This document shows, one piece after another, positions 33,058 through 42,887 of a stretch of DNA of 64,000 bases. Position 1 is the stretch's first letter, and the number at the start of each line of letters is the position of its first letter. Both the position numbers and the translations under genes were made by a program. Under the pieces are notes generated by a model, which ran no database searches, was not told where the DNA came from, and was given only the letters and a program-made list of their open reading frames with translations. Location of the stretch: contig NZ_JADFBX010000001.1 of assembly GCF_015223055.1 (NCBI RefSeq), positions 806,001 through 870,000 of the forward strand. Direction: 5' to 3'. Source of the stretch: Pedobacter sp. MC2016-24. Lineage in GTDB: Bacteria > Bacteroidota > Bacteroidia > Sphingobacteriales > Sphingobacteriaceae.

Positions 33058-33846
33058 ATGAAAAAATCAATTCTTAATCCGGCGGCACTGCTGCTGATCC
33101 TATTGACCGCAGGGAGCTGTAAAGAACAACTCAGCAGTCCGGAAGCCATCAACACAAACGCTGCTGGTGTTTCGAAATCAGCTTTACAAAGCAACGATCT
33201 ATCCATTGCATCCATTCTCTGGGATGGCGATGCAAATTCCGGAACGGGTGTATTTAAGACCTTAAATGTCGAAGACGGATCTACCATCGCAGCAGCCAAC
33301 AATACCACTTATGGAAAAATCTGGCGCTTTAGCAAGCCTGTGGGCAGCAACCGTTGTGAAGTACACGCGGCTTCTGGCTTTCAGGCAGATGAAGGTGATG
33401 ACATTTATATTGGCTGGCGTTCGCAGGTCGCAATGCCTGTCAACACAACAACAAATGCTTTTTTCCAATGGAAAGCCTATGGCAGCAACATGTTACAGAA
33501 TTATCCGATCGTGATCAAAGCCGTAAATGGAGATCTGAAATTGATGCATGCCGCACCGGGCGGAACCACAACCTATATCTGGAGTACGCCCATGTCCGTC
33601 AATAGCTGGAACCGATTTGTCATCCGGATCAAAGTTTCCAGGGATGCCAGCATTGGCTTTATTGAATTTTGGTACAATGGCACCAAACAGACCTTGAGCA
33701 ATGGTTTGCAGCGTTATATGGGCCGGACATTAGATGCTGATTATTGCGATCCGAAATGGGGCGTATACGGTGCAAGTGCGACCTTGGTTGAAAATCGGGT
33801 ACATGCGTTAAAAATCGCCTCTACTTACGCTGAGGCAGCGCCTTAA
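33058..33846 (+). CDS. Secreted polysaccharide lyase, heparin lyase I-like / PL20-like
   Basis: The 262-residue lipoprotein has a signal peptide with lipobox LLTAGSC, so it is expected on the cell surface or periplasmic membrane face. The rest is a beta-jelly-roll: GKIWRFSKPVGSNRCEVHAA, YIGWRSQVAMP, FFQWKAYG, SWNRFVIRIKVS and GFIEFWYNG match the layout of the heparin-lyase-I-like family (which includes PL20 glucuronan lyases). It would cut uronic-acid polymers by beta-elimination. It is a lone gene facing a lipoprotein gene and lies near the SusCD operon. Confidence 0.7.
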   Translation: MKKSILNPAALLLILLTAGSCKEQLSSPEAINTNAAGVSKSALQSNDLSIASILWDGDANSGTGVFKTLNVEDGSTIAAANNTTYGKIWRFSKPVGSNRCEVHAASGFQADEGDDIYIGWRSQVAMPVNTTTNAFFQWKAYGSNMLQNYPIVIKAVNGDLKLMHAAPGGTTTYIWSTPMSVNSWNRFVIRIKVSRDASIGFIEFWYNGTKQTLSNGLQRYMGRTLDADYCDPKWGVYGASATLVENRVHALKIASTYAEAAP

Positions 33847-33869
33847 TTTCAACACTATATGAATTTCAA

Positions 33870-33896
33870 ACCACTCTCCCCACAAGGGAGGGTGGT
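33870..33896. terminator. Hairpin between convergent genes
   Basis: ACCACTCTCCC and GGGAGGGTGGT form an 11-bp stem with one G-T wobble around CACAA. There is no strong T tract. It lies between the lyase and the lipoprotein genes. Confidence 0.6.
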
Positions 33897-33897
33897 A

Positions 33898-34722
33898 CTA
33901 CTTGATTAAAAAAAGCCCCAGGGCGTAAGCAAATAAATAGTTTTGCCCTTTGATTTTAATCAATGTGGGTAAGGTACCGTCGTCACACTTGGCTTTATAT
34001 TGACCAATTTGATAATAAGACATATAACGGGGACTTGCAATCCTTCCATTTTCCCAGCGGATCAACACATCGTCATCAAACCGATCTGCTTCTACAGCTG
34101 CTCTGGAAAAATCACTTTTAAACAACTCATCCTGCCTCACCAGTAAGGTATTATTCCTTACTTCAAAAACATGGCATTTTTCCTGATTTACCACCTGATA
34201 TTCGCAGGGCTTTAATCCGTAAGGCTGTAATAGTTTAACTTCATAAGCATCAATCATTTTAAACTTTACACTATCGGGAAACTGATCACCCAAGGCTTCA
34301 GACTTTTTATCGATGCTGTCTTTAAAAACCACTGTTTTAAACTGAGCATGTTGTTTATAGTCCGGATAATTGTATTTCTCCCTGTTAAAGTATAAATTTC
34401 CCTGCTTATCCACATAAAAAGGTAGCTTCCAGTCAAAAACCTGCGCGATGATCAGCTTTCCCTGCAGATCCATGATTTTAAAGGGAATATTGCTGTTGTC
34501 TGGCTTAATTAATATCCTGTCATCTTTCAGGAATATCAGTTCAGAGAGGTGCTCATGACCGATTACTTTGACAAACTTAGTATTGTCTTTTACAAGATCC
34601 ATTAAGAAAGGCACTTCGGGATGCGTATCCTTTTTGGGAAAAGGGTTACAGGCCGACAATACTGCAATAGAAAAGGAAAGCCAAGCGGCTACCTGAAAGC
34701 TTAAAACCCGATTTCTGTTCAT
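33898..34722 (-). CDS. Hypothetical lipoprotein
   Basis: The start at 34722 (MNRNRVLSFQVAAWLSFSIA) gives a clear lipoprotein signal ending LSAC at residue 25; 274 residues in all. The mature part alternates short strands and turns (HLSELIFLKDDRILIKPD; YVDKQGNLYFNREKYN) as in beta-propeller-like proteins, but no family was recognised. It lies downstream of the SusD terminator on the same strand and may be independent. Confidence 0.65.
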   Translation of the reverse strand: MNRNRVLSFQVAAWLSFSIAVLSACNPFPKKDTHPEVPFLMDLVKDNTKFVKVIGHEHLSELIFLKDDRILIKPDNSNIPFKIMDLQGKLIIAQVFDWKLPFYVDKQGNLYFNREKYNYPDYKQHAQFKTVVFKDSIDKKSEALGDQFPDSVKFKMIDAYEVKLLQPYGLKPCEYQVVNQEKCHVFEVRNNTLLVRQDELFKSDFSRAAVEADRFDDDVLIRWENGRIASPRYMSYYQIGQYKAKCDDGTLPTLIKIKGQNYLFAYALGLFLIK

Positions 34723-34839
34723 ATGTTTCTTTTCTTCTAAATACCATGCCATTGTTTACATGGGTGAAACGGTCTATAGCTATTGATGAGCAATCAAAAA
34801 TTCAATTTCTAATTTTAGCTATTCTTTACCAGAAATCAA

Positions 34840-34872
34840 AGCACCCGCATCATTTATCCTGATGCGGGTGCT
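34840..34872 (-). terminator. Strong terminator after susD
   Basis: AGCACCCGCATCA and TGATGCGGGTGCT form a perfect 13-bp stem with a seven-base loop, about 15 bases after the susD-like stop. On the minus strand TTTGATTT follows. It closes the ribokinase-to-SusD operon. Confidence 0.88.
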
Positions 34873-34886
34873 ACATATAAAAGGCC

Positions 34887-36635
34887 TTACCAGTCCGGAT
34901 TCTGACCGATTGCCGGGTTTTTAGAAATTACGTTAATGGGTATTGGAAACAGGTAATTCTTCGATTCAGTAAATTTCCGATTCCGCAGTTCAGAAGAAGC
35001 CAGTACATCGATGTAATTTTTACCATTCACGGTAGTGGTTTTCACACTGCTGCTGACTGCCGCAAATTTCGGGTTGGCCCGATCGGTAGGTTCAAAGCGA
35101 ATACCCAGGACTTGCTTATTGAGCTGTGCGCCCATTTTCCAACGCATCAGGTCCTGGTACCGCAATTGTTCATAGCAGAGCTCTACCCTTCTTTCGCGCC
35201 TGATTTCAACGACTAAAGGATCCAGTCCCAGACCAGCATATTTGGGGTCTGCCACCGGGGTCATGGTCAGGTCAGGCACTCCTGCCCGCCTGCGAACCAG
35301 GTTAACAGACTGGTCAAGATCAGTTTTAGTGGCCTGTCCCAATACCGCTTTGGCTTCAATAAAATTCAGCAGAACTTCAGCGTATCTGAAAAGCGGTGCA
35401 TCGGTATCCTGATTGGTAGACAACAACATCTGGTTGTAATCGTAATATTTAATTAAATGATAGCCTGTCGGACTCACATTTCCCTGCATGCCCTGCAAAC
35501 GTGGATATCCCACCTGTGTTTTAAACACGGCCTGCTCCTCCCGCGGGTCTAGTACAATCTGCTTTAATCTTGGATCTCGGTTGTTAAACTCAGCTTCCAT
35601 CGTACTGTTGGAGTAAGCTGTACTTAAAGCAACAGGCTTTGCAGAGCCATCGCTTTCCAGACAAAGGAAATCTTCTACAAAATCCCGGGTTGGGCCTGCC
35701 AGCTGTGAAGCCACATAACCGCTCATGTTGTGGGTAAGCACCCCTTGTACATAGGCCCTGGAAAATATCACTTCCGGATTGGTGCTTAAATCCTTAGTTA
35801 CAAACAAAGTTTTGTAATCGGCTGCAGTATTTCCGGTTTTGTATAGTGAATACTTTCCAGAACTCATCAGCAATGCTGAAGCGTCCACACACTGGTTCAG
35901 GTATTTTTCATAATCACCTAAATTGTGGTATTTCCGATAAGTGCCTTCATACAAACAAAGGCGGGATTTTAGGGCCAGTGCCACATATTTATTTACCCTG
36001 CCCGGTGTGCTCCAGCTTGCGGGTAAATAATTGATTGCCATATCAATATCCCGCAATACCGAATCCATGACCTGCTTTCTTGGTTGCCGGGCTTCAAAAA
36101 GCTCCTCAGAAGTATTGTCCAAAGGCTTACTCACGTAAGGTACATCACCAAAATTCTGCACTTTGTCCAGGTAAAACCAGGCGCGGAAAAAATACGCTTC
36201 CCCGGCATAGTTGTTCCTGATGGACTCCAGAATTTGCGCCTTTGTGTAGTTTCTGAGCATGATGTTGCATTTTCGCAAAATCCCCCAGTTCCAGCCTGCA
36301 TCGCTGGCATTGGTAGCTACAAAATTTTGTCCCGCAGACACCCTGGCAAACGCAATGTGTTCCGCGGCCAGCGAAGCATGGTTGTCTGAGGAAACTTCAT
36401 AAGGAACCACGGCATGTGTGGCACTACCAAAAGGGATATTGGTAAAACCCAGGTAAAACGTATACAGGGCGTTATTGCCTGCATCATTATAAATACCGTT
36501 CGAAAACGATTTCAGATCGGCCTCAGTATTCCAAAACGTATTGTTGTTTAAATCTGTAGTCGGGTTCCGGTCCAGGAAATCTTTACTACAGGAACAAAAA
36601 CTGGCAATAATGAGTATATACAATAGATTTTTCAT
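34887..36635 (-). CDS. SusD/RagB-family glycan-binding lipoprotein
   Basis: The 582-residue outer-membrane lipoprotein has a signal ending SFCSC and the SusD N-terminal motif SKDFLDRNPTTDLNNNTFWN. The tetratricopeptide-like fold is seen in AEAYFFRAWFYLDKVQNFGD around 150 and the C-terminal SusD motif EIRRERRVELCYEQLRYQDL near 490. It caps the SusC channel and captures the glycan. It follows susC by ten bases. Specificity cannot be read. Confidence 0.95.
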   Translation of the reverse strand: MKNLLYILIIASFCSCSKDFLDRNPTTDLNNNTFWNTEADLKSFSNGIYNDAGNNALYTFYLGFTNIPFGSATHAVVPYEVSSDNHASLAAEHIAFARVSAGQNFVATNASDAGWNWGILRKCNIMLRNYTKAQILESIRNNYAGEAYFFRAWFYLDKVQNFGDVPYVSKPLDNTSEELFEARQPRKQVMDSVLRDIDMAINYLPASWSTPGRVNKYVALALKSRLCLYEGTYRKYHNLGDYEKYLNQCVDASALLMSSGKYSLYKTGNTAADYKTLFVTKDLSTNPEVIFSRAYVQGVLTHNMSGYVASQLAGPTRDFVEDFLCLESDGSAKPVALSTAYSNSTMEAEFNNRDPRLKQIVLDPREEQAVFKTQVGYPRLQGMQGNVSPTGYHLIKYYDYNQMLLSTNQDTDAPLFRYAEVLLNFIEAKAVLGQATKTDLDQSVNLVRRRAGVPDLTMTPVADPKYAGLGLDPLVVEIRRERRVELCYEQLRYQDLMRWKMGAQLNKQVLGIRFEPTDRANPKFAAVSSSVKTTTVNGKNYIDVLASSELRNRKFTESKNYLFPIPINVISKNPAIGQNPDW

Positions 36636-36645
36636 GATGTGAGGA

Positions 36646-39600
36646 TTAAAAAGTACAACTTAAGCCAAGTGAGTAAATCCTTTGGAAAGGGTAAAGCATG
36701 GCGCCACTTCCGCCAGCAGCTTCCGGATCGTAAGCGCCTTTCACTTTGGAAATGAAGAACAGGTTTTCTCCGCTGGCATACACCTGAAGTCCGCTCATCC
36801 TGATCTTATTCAGCCAGGTCTTCTTAAAGTTATAGGCCAGTGTCAGGTTTTTTAGGCGGAGATAGGCCGCGTTTTGCAGATAGCGTGTCTGAACCTGCTG
36901 ATTTTTAGTACTTCTGGCTACCGGCCTCGGGAAATACGCATCGCGATGGTCTTCTGTCCAGGATTCTTTCAGGAACCATTCCTGGGTAGAAAAGAACTGG
37001 GTGGCTACCGGCCAGAAAGCCTGATCACGAGGCCAGAAATCGCGTTTACCAACGCCCTGAACAAAGGCAGACAACTCAAATCCTTTATAACCAACAGAAC
37101 CATTAAATCCGTAGTTGTAACGTGGGGTATTGTTGCCGATTACCCGGCGGTCGCCAGAATTGTAAATGGTATTGTCCCCTACTGTAATTTTGTTGTCGCC
37201 ATCCAGGTCTTTATACATGATGTCGCCTGGTGCCCAGGCACTGGCAATATTCGTCTGGCTGGCATGGCTGGTCACATCCGCATCGTACTGATAAAATCCT
37301 TCTGTAGTATATCCCCAGATCTCGCCCAGTTTCTGACCTACATAAAAATTGGTCAAGGTACCTGTTGGGTTGTAAAATTTGGTAATTTCCGCTTGCGAAT
37401 CACTCAAAATCAGTCCCAATGCATAATTAAAATCATTTTTCTGCGCCCTCCAGTTCAGGCTAAACTCCCAGCCTCTCGTACGTAATGAAGCTAAGTTTTC
37501 TACCGGAGAACTCGCGCCCAAAAGTTCAGGATACTCTTTTGACATCAACATGTTCGAGGTGGTACGCTGGTACCAGTCGAAGCCCATAGACAGCCTGGAT
37601 TTGAACATAGCGAGGTCAGCACCGATATCTATGGTACTTGCTTTTTCCCAGGTGAGGCTATTGGACACCAGTGTTGAAGGCTCGATAACCAGCTCTGTAT
37701 TGCTACCAAACACATAATTATTAGAAAAAGACGAGCTCAGGAATGGGATGTAAGGATAGTATTTGATATTGCCCGACCAGCTCGAAGAATTTAAGAGCTG
37801 ATTGCCCAAAGTACCATAAGAACCCCTGATTTTAAAATCGTTCACTACGGGTTGCAGCCAATTCATAAAGTTCTCTTTACTCAGGCGCCATCCTGCAGAA
37901 AAAGAAGGGAAGAAAGCAAATCGCTTATCCTTTGGAAAAATCGATGTACCATCATACCGGCCGTTCAGTTCCAACAGGTATTTGTCGTCGTAAGCATAAT
38001 TCAGCCTGAAAAAGCCGCCCCTTAAAGCCCATTCATAGCCAGTTTCAGCAACCTTTTGCTCGCCTGTACCCAGGCTTAAGGTTGGCAGTTCCTGGTTTAG
38101 TAAGCTTGTTCTGGATACCACCTGACTGCGGTACCTGGTCAGCTCCTGATTGTAACCCAACATCCCTTTCAGGTAGTGTTTATTGAAGGTCTGTTCGTAT
38201 TCTGTGTAGAGGTTTAGTGAATAATAATTTCTTTTATAATTACTTACCTGGTAAGAATTTGGTGTTGTTGGCCCCTCGCCCGGTACAAAATTACCGCCCA
38301 GCATGGTAAAAGCTTTGCGGTGTGCGGTGTTTTCATCCCAGTTGATGTTGTAGTTAAAATCAGCATGTGCCCGCCAGTTTTTGCTCAGGGTAAAATCTGC
38401 TTTGGCATTGTTCCAAAGGTCATTGTTGCGGCTAATGACACGTCCGGCTTTATCCAGTAAAGCCAGTGGATTCTGGTCGTTGAAATACATGCCAATGTAT
38501 TTGTCGTATTCCGGATACGCGGAATTGCCTTCCCATTTGTTTCTCCTCAGCGGACTGGCAAATACGAACTGGTTCCAGGTATTGCCGGCATACTGGTAAG
38601 GCTCATCAAATTTATTGCTGTTAAACAAGGTGGTGAAACCTATTTTTAACCAGTCGTACGGCGTATTCTCTATGTTCAAACGGGTATTTAACCTCGAATA
38701 GATATCCGGGTTTACTTTCAGAATGCCCTGCTGGTTGTTATAACCAATGGAACTGAAAAATTTGGTTTTGGCGTTTCCTCCGGATAAAGACAGGTTGTGT
38801 CTTTGAGAAGGCGCATAATTATCTACCAGCATATCAATCCAATTGTTATACCCATTAAACACATAATTACCCGCTTCAATTACATATTCTGGTAAGGACC
38901 GGTCTGCAGTCCAGGCTTTCATCCTGCTGATCTCCCCGGCACTGAATAAGTCGGCCAGGCCCGCATTCTGAAGGGCTTTGTTGACAAATTCGGCATGTTC
39001 ATAATTGGTTTTGGTGATTTCAGGAAACACACTTGGTCTTGAAAAACCAAAGTTATTGGTGTAAGCGATGGTGGTTTTATCCGTATTGGCACCTGTTTTT
39101 GTGGTAATTAATATGACTCCAAAAGCACCCCTAACCCCGTAAATTGCCGCAGAGGCTGCATCTTTTAACACCGTCACATTCTGAATGTCGTTTGGATTGA
39201 TGAGGTTCATGTTCATTTCCACTCCGTCTACCAGTACCAGTGGCGAGCCACCGTTGATGGACATGGTGCCCCTGATGTTAATGGCCGGGGCCACATTGGG
39301 GCTTCCATTGTTCGGAATGATGTTCAAATTGGGTATTGAAGCCTGCAAGCCCTGTGTTACATTGGTCAGGGGCCGGTTCTCAAATACTTCTGAACCCACA
39401 GACGAAATCGCACCAGTGATTTTAGATTTCTTTTGCGTTCCATAACCCACTACGACAATCTGATTTAAGGTATTGTCTTTGAACACATATTTAATGGTCA
39501 TCATTCTCCCTGTGACCGGGTATTCTGCGGGATTACCACCAACATAGGAAACAATCAATACGGCATCGTCTGCAATATCCTTAAGGCTAAACTCGCCCTT

Positions 39601-39846
39601 TTCATTGGTCAGCGTTTTAACTTTAGTGCCTTTCACAGCAATTGTTGCACCGATCAGCGGAAAACCATCTTCGTCCAATACTTTTCCCTGGACAGTGATG
39701 TTATTCCATTTCGTTTCAGACCCGATGAAAACATTTGTGGATTTCCCTAAACCATGAAATGGACTGAAAAAGAGGGCCAGACTGCCAGCCAGAATAAGTG
39801 GCCTGCAATAAGCCCTTATTACTTTAGATTTTTCTAAAATAAACAT
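36646..39846 (-). CDS. SusC/RagA-family TonB-linked outer-membrane protein
   Basis: The 1066-residue protein has a signal-like N-terminus, a carboxypeptidase-regulatory-like domain (about 50-130, VQGKVLDEDGFPLIGATIAV), the SusC signature LNQIVVVGYGTQKKSKITGA near 132, a plug domain with VLKDAASAAIYGVRGAFGVI near 230 and a long beta-barrel ending GLSCTF. It imports oligosaccharides using TonB energy. No FecR/sigma domain is present, so regulation is likely by the AraC or LacI proteins nearby. An ACCAAAT motif lies 18 bases before the start. Confidence 0.96.
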   Translation of the reverse strand: MFILEKSKVIRAYCRPLILAGSLALFFSPFHGLGKSTNVFIGSETKWNNITVQGKVLDEDGFPLIGATIAVKGTKVKTLTNEKGEFSLKDIADDAVLIVSYVGGNPAEYPVTGRMMTIKYVFKDNTLNQIVVVGYGTQKKSKITGAISSVGSEVFENRPLTNVTQGLQASIPNLNIIPNNGSPNVAPAINIRGTMSINGGSPLVLVDGVEMNMNLINPNDIQNVTVLKDAASAAIYGVRGAFGVILITTKTGANTDKTTIAYTNNFGFSRPSVFPEITKTNYEHAEFVNKALQNAGLADLFSAGEISRMKAWTADRSLPEYVIEAGNYVFNGYNNWIDMLVDNYAPSQRHNLSLSGGNAKTKFFSSIGYNNQQGILKVNPDIYSRLNTRLNIENTPYDWLKIGFTTLFNSNKFDEPYQYAGNTWNQFVFASPLRRNKWEGNSAYPEYDKYIGMYFNDQNPLALLDKAGRVISRNNDLWNNAKADFTLSKNWRAHADFNYNINWDENTAHRKAFTMLGGNFVPGEGPTTPNSYQVSNYKRNYYSLNLYTEYEQTFNKHYLKGMLGYNQELTRYRSQVVSRTSLLNQELPTLSLGTGEQKVAETGYEWALRGGFFRLNYAYDDKYLLELNGRYDGTSIFPKDKRFAFFPSFSAGWRLSKENFMNWLQPVVNDFKIRGSYGTLGNQLLNSSSWSGNIKYYPYIPFLSSSFSNNYVFGSNTELVIEPSTLVSNSLTWEKASTIDIGADLAMFKSRLSMGFDWYQRTTSNMLMSKEYPELLGASSPVENLASLRTRGWEFSLNWRAQKNDFNYALGLILSDSQAEITKFYNPTGTLTNFYVGQKLGEIWGYTTEGFYQYDADVTSHASQTNIASAWAPGDIMYKDLDGDNKITVGDNTIYNSGDRRVIGNNTPRYNYGFNGSVGYKGFELSAFVQGVGKRDFWPRDQAFWPVATQFFSTQEWFLKESWTEDHRDAYFPRPVARSTKNQQVQTRYLQNAAYLRLKNLTLAYNFKKTWLNKIRMSGLQVYASGENLFFISKVKGAYDPEAAGGSGAMLYPFQRIYSLGLSCTF

Positions 39847-39958
39847 AATTCAATTGGTTTAATATTTGGTTTTTTTAAAGCCGGCCTGTTCGTCGCAATG
39901 ACTACAGCCGGTTAGTTTCTTACATTTTTAAACATGGCCAACAGGGTAGCCTGGATGT

Positions 39959-40966
39959 TTAAGCCTTGATTCCTGCGTAAATGATAAAGCCGATTCCAAT
40001 GACGAAGAACAACAGCATCTGGACAATCAACGACTTTGTTCCCTGGGGTGCACCTTTAAACTCCTTCCATACAAATACGCCCCAAAGCGCAGCAATCAAA
40101 GTGGCACCCTGCCCCAATCCATAAGATATGGCAGGCCCGGCCTGTCCGGCAGCAATGATGTTTAAGGAATTGCCCAGTCCCCAGATCAAACCACCCAATA
40201 TCCCGACCAGGTGCGTGCCGGTTTTACCCTTAAAGTAGGCTTTGTAATTGGTCGGCTCCCCCTCCAAAGGATACTTCATTAGAATGGTATTGAAGAGAAA
40301 ATTGCTGATCAGAATGCCTACTGAAAAAATGAATACTGCCGTGTATGGGGTCATCTTTCCGGCCTCGGGATTTGCGAAATTATCCAGATCCATGGATGCG
40401 GCGATAAAGCGGTAAAAGAAAGACATCAGGGTACCGGCAATCAAGGCCAGCAAAATGCCCCGGGAAGAAACGACATTTTTCACCTTCGAAGCTTTCTTAT
40501 AGGCCAGGGCATTGATGATGATGGCCAGCATCACAAAACCGACCCCAATAAAGAGCATTAAAGGATCACCTTTTTGCGAAGCCATGTAGTTGATGATTAC
40601 CCCCAGGACCAATGCCAGGCCAATGCCCAGCGGAAAGGCTACGGCCATACCCGCAATGGCTATCGCTGCAGAAAACAAAATGTTCGCGGCATTGAAAATG
40701 ACGCCGCCCAGTAAGGCCCCCAGGATATTGGCATTGGAAGCCTGGGCCAGATCAGGTAAAAAGCTGCGGCCTTCCGACCCCATGCTTCCAAGTGTGAAAG
40801 CCGAAATGATGGAAAACATCAAAATTCCAAGGACATAGTCCCAATAAAACAATTCAAAGCGCCAGTTTTTACTGGCTAGCTTTTGTGTATTTGCCCATGA
40901 GCCCCAGCATAACATCGTGATGATGCAAAATACTATGGCCAGTGTATAACTGTTGACGATAAACAT
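39959..40966 (-). CDS. Sugar permease of the DMT superfamily (GRP/RhaT-like)
   Basis: The 335-residue membrane protein has ten hydrophobic helices with LCWGSWANTQKLASKNWRFE at the start and LIWGLGNSLNIIAAGQAGPA near 265. The pattern is that of the glucose/ribose and rhamnose proton symporter families in the drug/metabolite transporter superfamily. The adjacent ribokinase suggests a pentose such as ribose or arabinose as substrate, and the GH106 enzyme suggests rhamnose; neither is proven. It lies between GH127 and susC. Confidence 0.82.
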   Translation of the reverse strand: MFIVNSYTLAIVFCIITMLCWGSWANTQKLASKNWRFELFYWDYVLGILMFSIISAFTLGSMGSEGRSFLPDLAQASNANILGALLGGVIFNAANILFSAAIAIAGMAVAFPLGIGLALVLGVIINYMASQKGDPLMLFIGVGFVMLAIIINALAYKKASKVKNVVSSRGILLALIAGTLMSFFYRFIAASMDLDNFANPEAGKMTPYTAVFIFSVGILISNFLFNTILMKYPLEGEPTNYKAYFKGKTGTHLVGILGGLIWGLGNSLNIIAAGQAGPAISYGLGQGATLIAALWGVFVWKEFKGAPQGTKSLIVQMLLFFVIGIGFIIYAGIKA

Positions 40967-40993
40967 AGATCCTGTGATTTAGAGAATGATTGA

Positions 40994-42841
40994 TTATTTA
41001 GATAGAACTGCAGCAGGGATCCAAACGGAGGAATGACCACCGGTCTGACTGGCATCTGCATAAGGCACCAGGGTTAAGGCTGATTTCACACCGCCCTTGC
41101 GCAGGACCGGCAACTGATACACCTGCTTACCCAACCAATCGGCAGGCAATTTACCCTGACTGATCAATGCAGGACCAGTGTTAATGGTATATTTGTCATC
41201 CAAAGCCTTGTTTAAGGTCGCATCTAACGCCAACACTTGCGGACCGCGCTTAATGGCAATCTCGTTGGGGTAACTTTTGCCACCAGGTAAAACCTGTACC
41301 GGAATGTCAAAAGTAACCGCAATCTGATCCCCGGCTTTCCAGTGATTGGCAATTTTGATCAGCTGATCGGGCTTACCGGAATATACTTTACCATGCACGG
41401 TAGCCTTAAATGCTGTGGCCCATGCCGGCACCCGCAGCTGGATGGCAAAGGTTGCTGCTTTTGGTACATCAACGGCAATTACTGCCTTACCCTCTTGCGG
41501 AAATTTACTTTGAATGTTGAGCCCCAGCGGCATGGTTTGGTTGTTTACCAGTATGCGGTCTTTGATCGCTGCAGGTTCATAAAAGAACACTGTTGGTATT
41601 TTTTCCAGCTGCCCATAATTTAAATAAGGGATCAGCGCAATGCCCCTGGGTACACTGGATAAACAACAGGTAATGTGGCAACGGTAAGGTTTAATGCCAA
41701 TCAGCGGTGTATAATAACTCACACAACCAGTTGCCGGGTTTTCGGCTGCCAGTAAATGATTGTATACTGATTTTTCGATCTCATTGAAATATTTCATCTC
41801 TCCGGTTATCCCCAGCAATTGCATACTGAACTGGATCCATGTCGTTGTCACACAACCTTCGCCCATATGTGCGGCCGTATCTGCCTGCAATTCAAAATCA
41901 TCTTTAAAGCGCTCGTGGTCGCTGGTGGTTCCAGACACAAACAATCTTTTGGAAGCAATGTCATCAAAAGCAATTTTTGAAGCCTGAAACAGCTCCGGCT
42001 GCCCGGTTACGCGGTAAAGTTTGATAACCCCTACCAGGTTTGACAGCATTTCATAAGCCTTACCGTTTGCCACTTTATTGACTTGCTGATGCCTTAACAA
42101 GGAATTGATGATGGCTGGCCCACCCTGATGATCGTATGCAGAAATGATGTAACGACAAAAGTCGAGGTATTTTTTATCGCCGGTCCAGCGGTACAGATCA
42201 ACCATTGGGTCGATGACCGAGGTTGCGGCCATCCCAACATGAGAACCAGCCTTAATGATGTCCTTCTGACCAGGATTGTCGCCAAATGTACGACACAACA
42301 AATCCCCGATCTTCACCGCAGCGGAATAAAATTTGCGGTCGCCACTCACGCTATAATAAGCCATCAGACCAATCAGATTATATTTGTGCGACCAGACATC
42401 CCATGATGTCCAATAGTTTTCGGGAAGATAAGTACCCAGGTAACCATCAGGAAGCTGTGTACCCACCAGGGTATTGGCAATGCGATCCATTTGTATTTTC
42501 AAGGCCGGATCTTTGGTAATTTTCCAGGTATTGGCGGCTGCTTCCAGGTATTTACCCACGTGTTCACCTATCCAGCGGTGTTTACCCGGTCTGTGCGTAA
42601 AGCCATCCAATAGACCAGCCTCATCGATATGCAGCAACCTGTTTTTGAGGTTTTCCGTATAGCGGTCGCCGAGATAGCCCGTTAAGGTATTCTGCGCCGG
42701 CAGCTGGATATCCCAGACCGTTGGCACCACATCATTGACTACGGGTTTTACGGTATTACTATATTCCTGTGCTTTGGCCTGGCCCATAAGTATGGCACAA
42801 AACAACACTGCGCCAAGCGCCCTGTAGATTGATAATTTCAT
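40994..42841 (-). CDS. GH127 family glycosidase (beta-L-arabinofuranosidase-like)
   Basis: The 615-residue secreted protein has signal peptide MKLSIYRALGAVLFCAILMG and an (alpha/alpha)6 barrel. Family cysteine residues appear in MGEGCVTTTWIQF near 325 and RCHITCCLSSVPRGI near 390, matching the zinc-bound Cys site of GH127, in which a Cys is the nucleophile; the Glu preceding the first Cys is present. GH127 removes L-arabinofuranose from glycans. An ACCAAAT motif lies upstream of the start. It sits between ribokinase and the permease. Confidence 0.86.
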   Translation of the reverse strand: MKLSIYRALGAVLFCAILMGQAKAQEYSNTVKPVVNDVVPTVWDIQLPAQNTLTGYLGDRYTENLKNRLLHIDEAGLLDGFTHRPGKHRWIGEHVGKYLEAAANTWKITKDPALKIQMDRIANTLVGTQLPDGYLGTYLPENYWTSWDVWSHKYNLIGLMAYYSVSGDRKFYSAAVKIGDLLCRTFGDNPGQKDIIKAGSHVGMAATSVIDPMVDLYRWTGDKKYLDFCRYIISAYDHQGGPAIINSLLRHQQVNKVANGKAYEMLSNLVGVIKLYRVTGQPELFQASKIAFDDIASKRLFVSGTTSDHERFKDDFELQADTAAHMGEGCVTTTWIQFSMQLLGITGEMKYFNEIEKSVYNHLLAAENPATGCVSYYTPLIGIKPYRCHITCCLSSVPRGIALIPYLNYGQLEKIPTVFFYEPAAIKDRILVNNQTMPLGLNIQSKFPQEGKAVIAVDVPKAATFAIQLRVPAWATAFKATVHGKVYSGKPDQLIKIANHWKAGDQIAVTFDIPVQVLPGGKSYPNEIAIKRGPQVLALDATLNKALDDKYTINTGPALISQGKLPADWLGKQVYQLPVLRKGGVKSALTLVPYADASQTGGHSSVWIPAAVLSK

Positions 42842-42887
42842 AATGATCGGTTTATATTTGGTGTAAATGGTATTGATAATCTCTCGA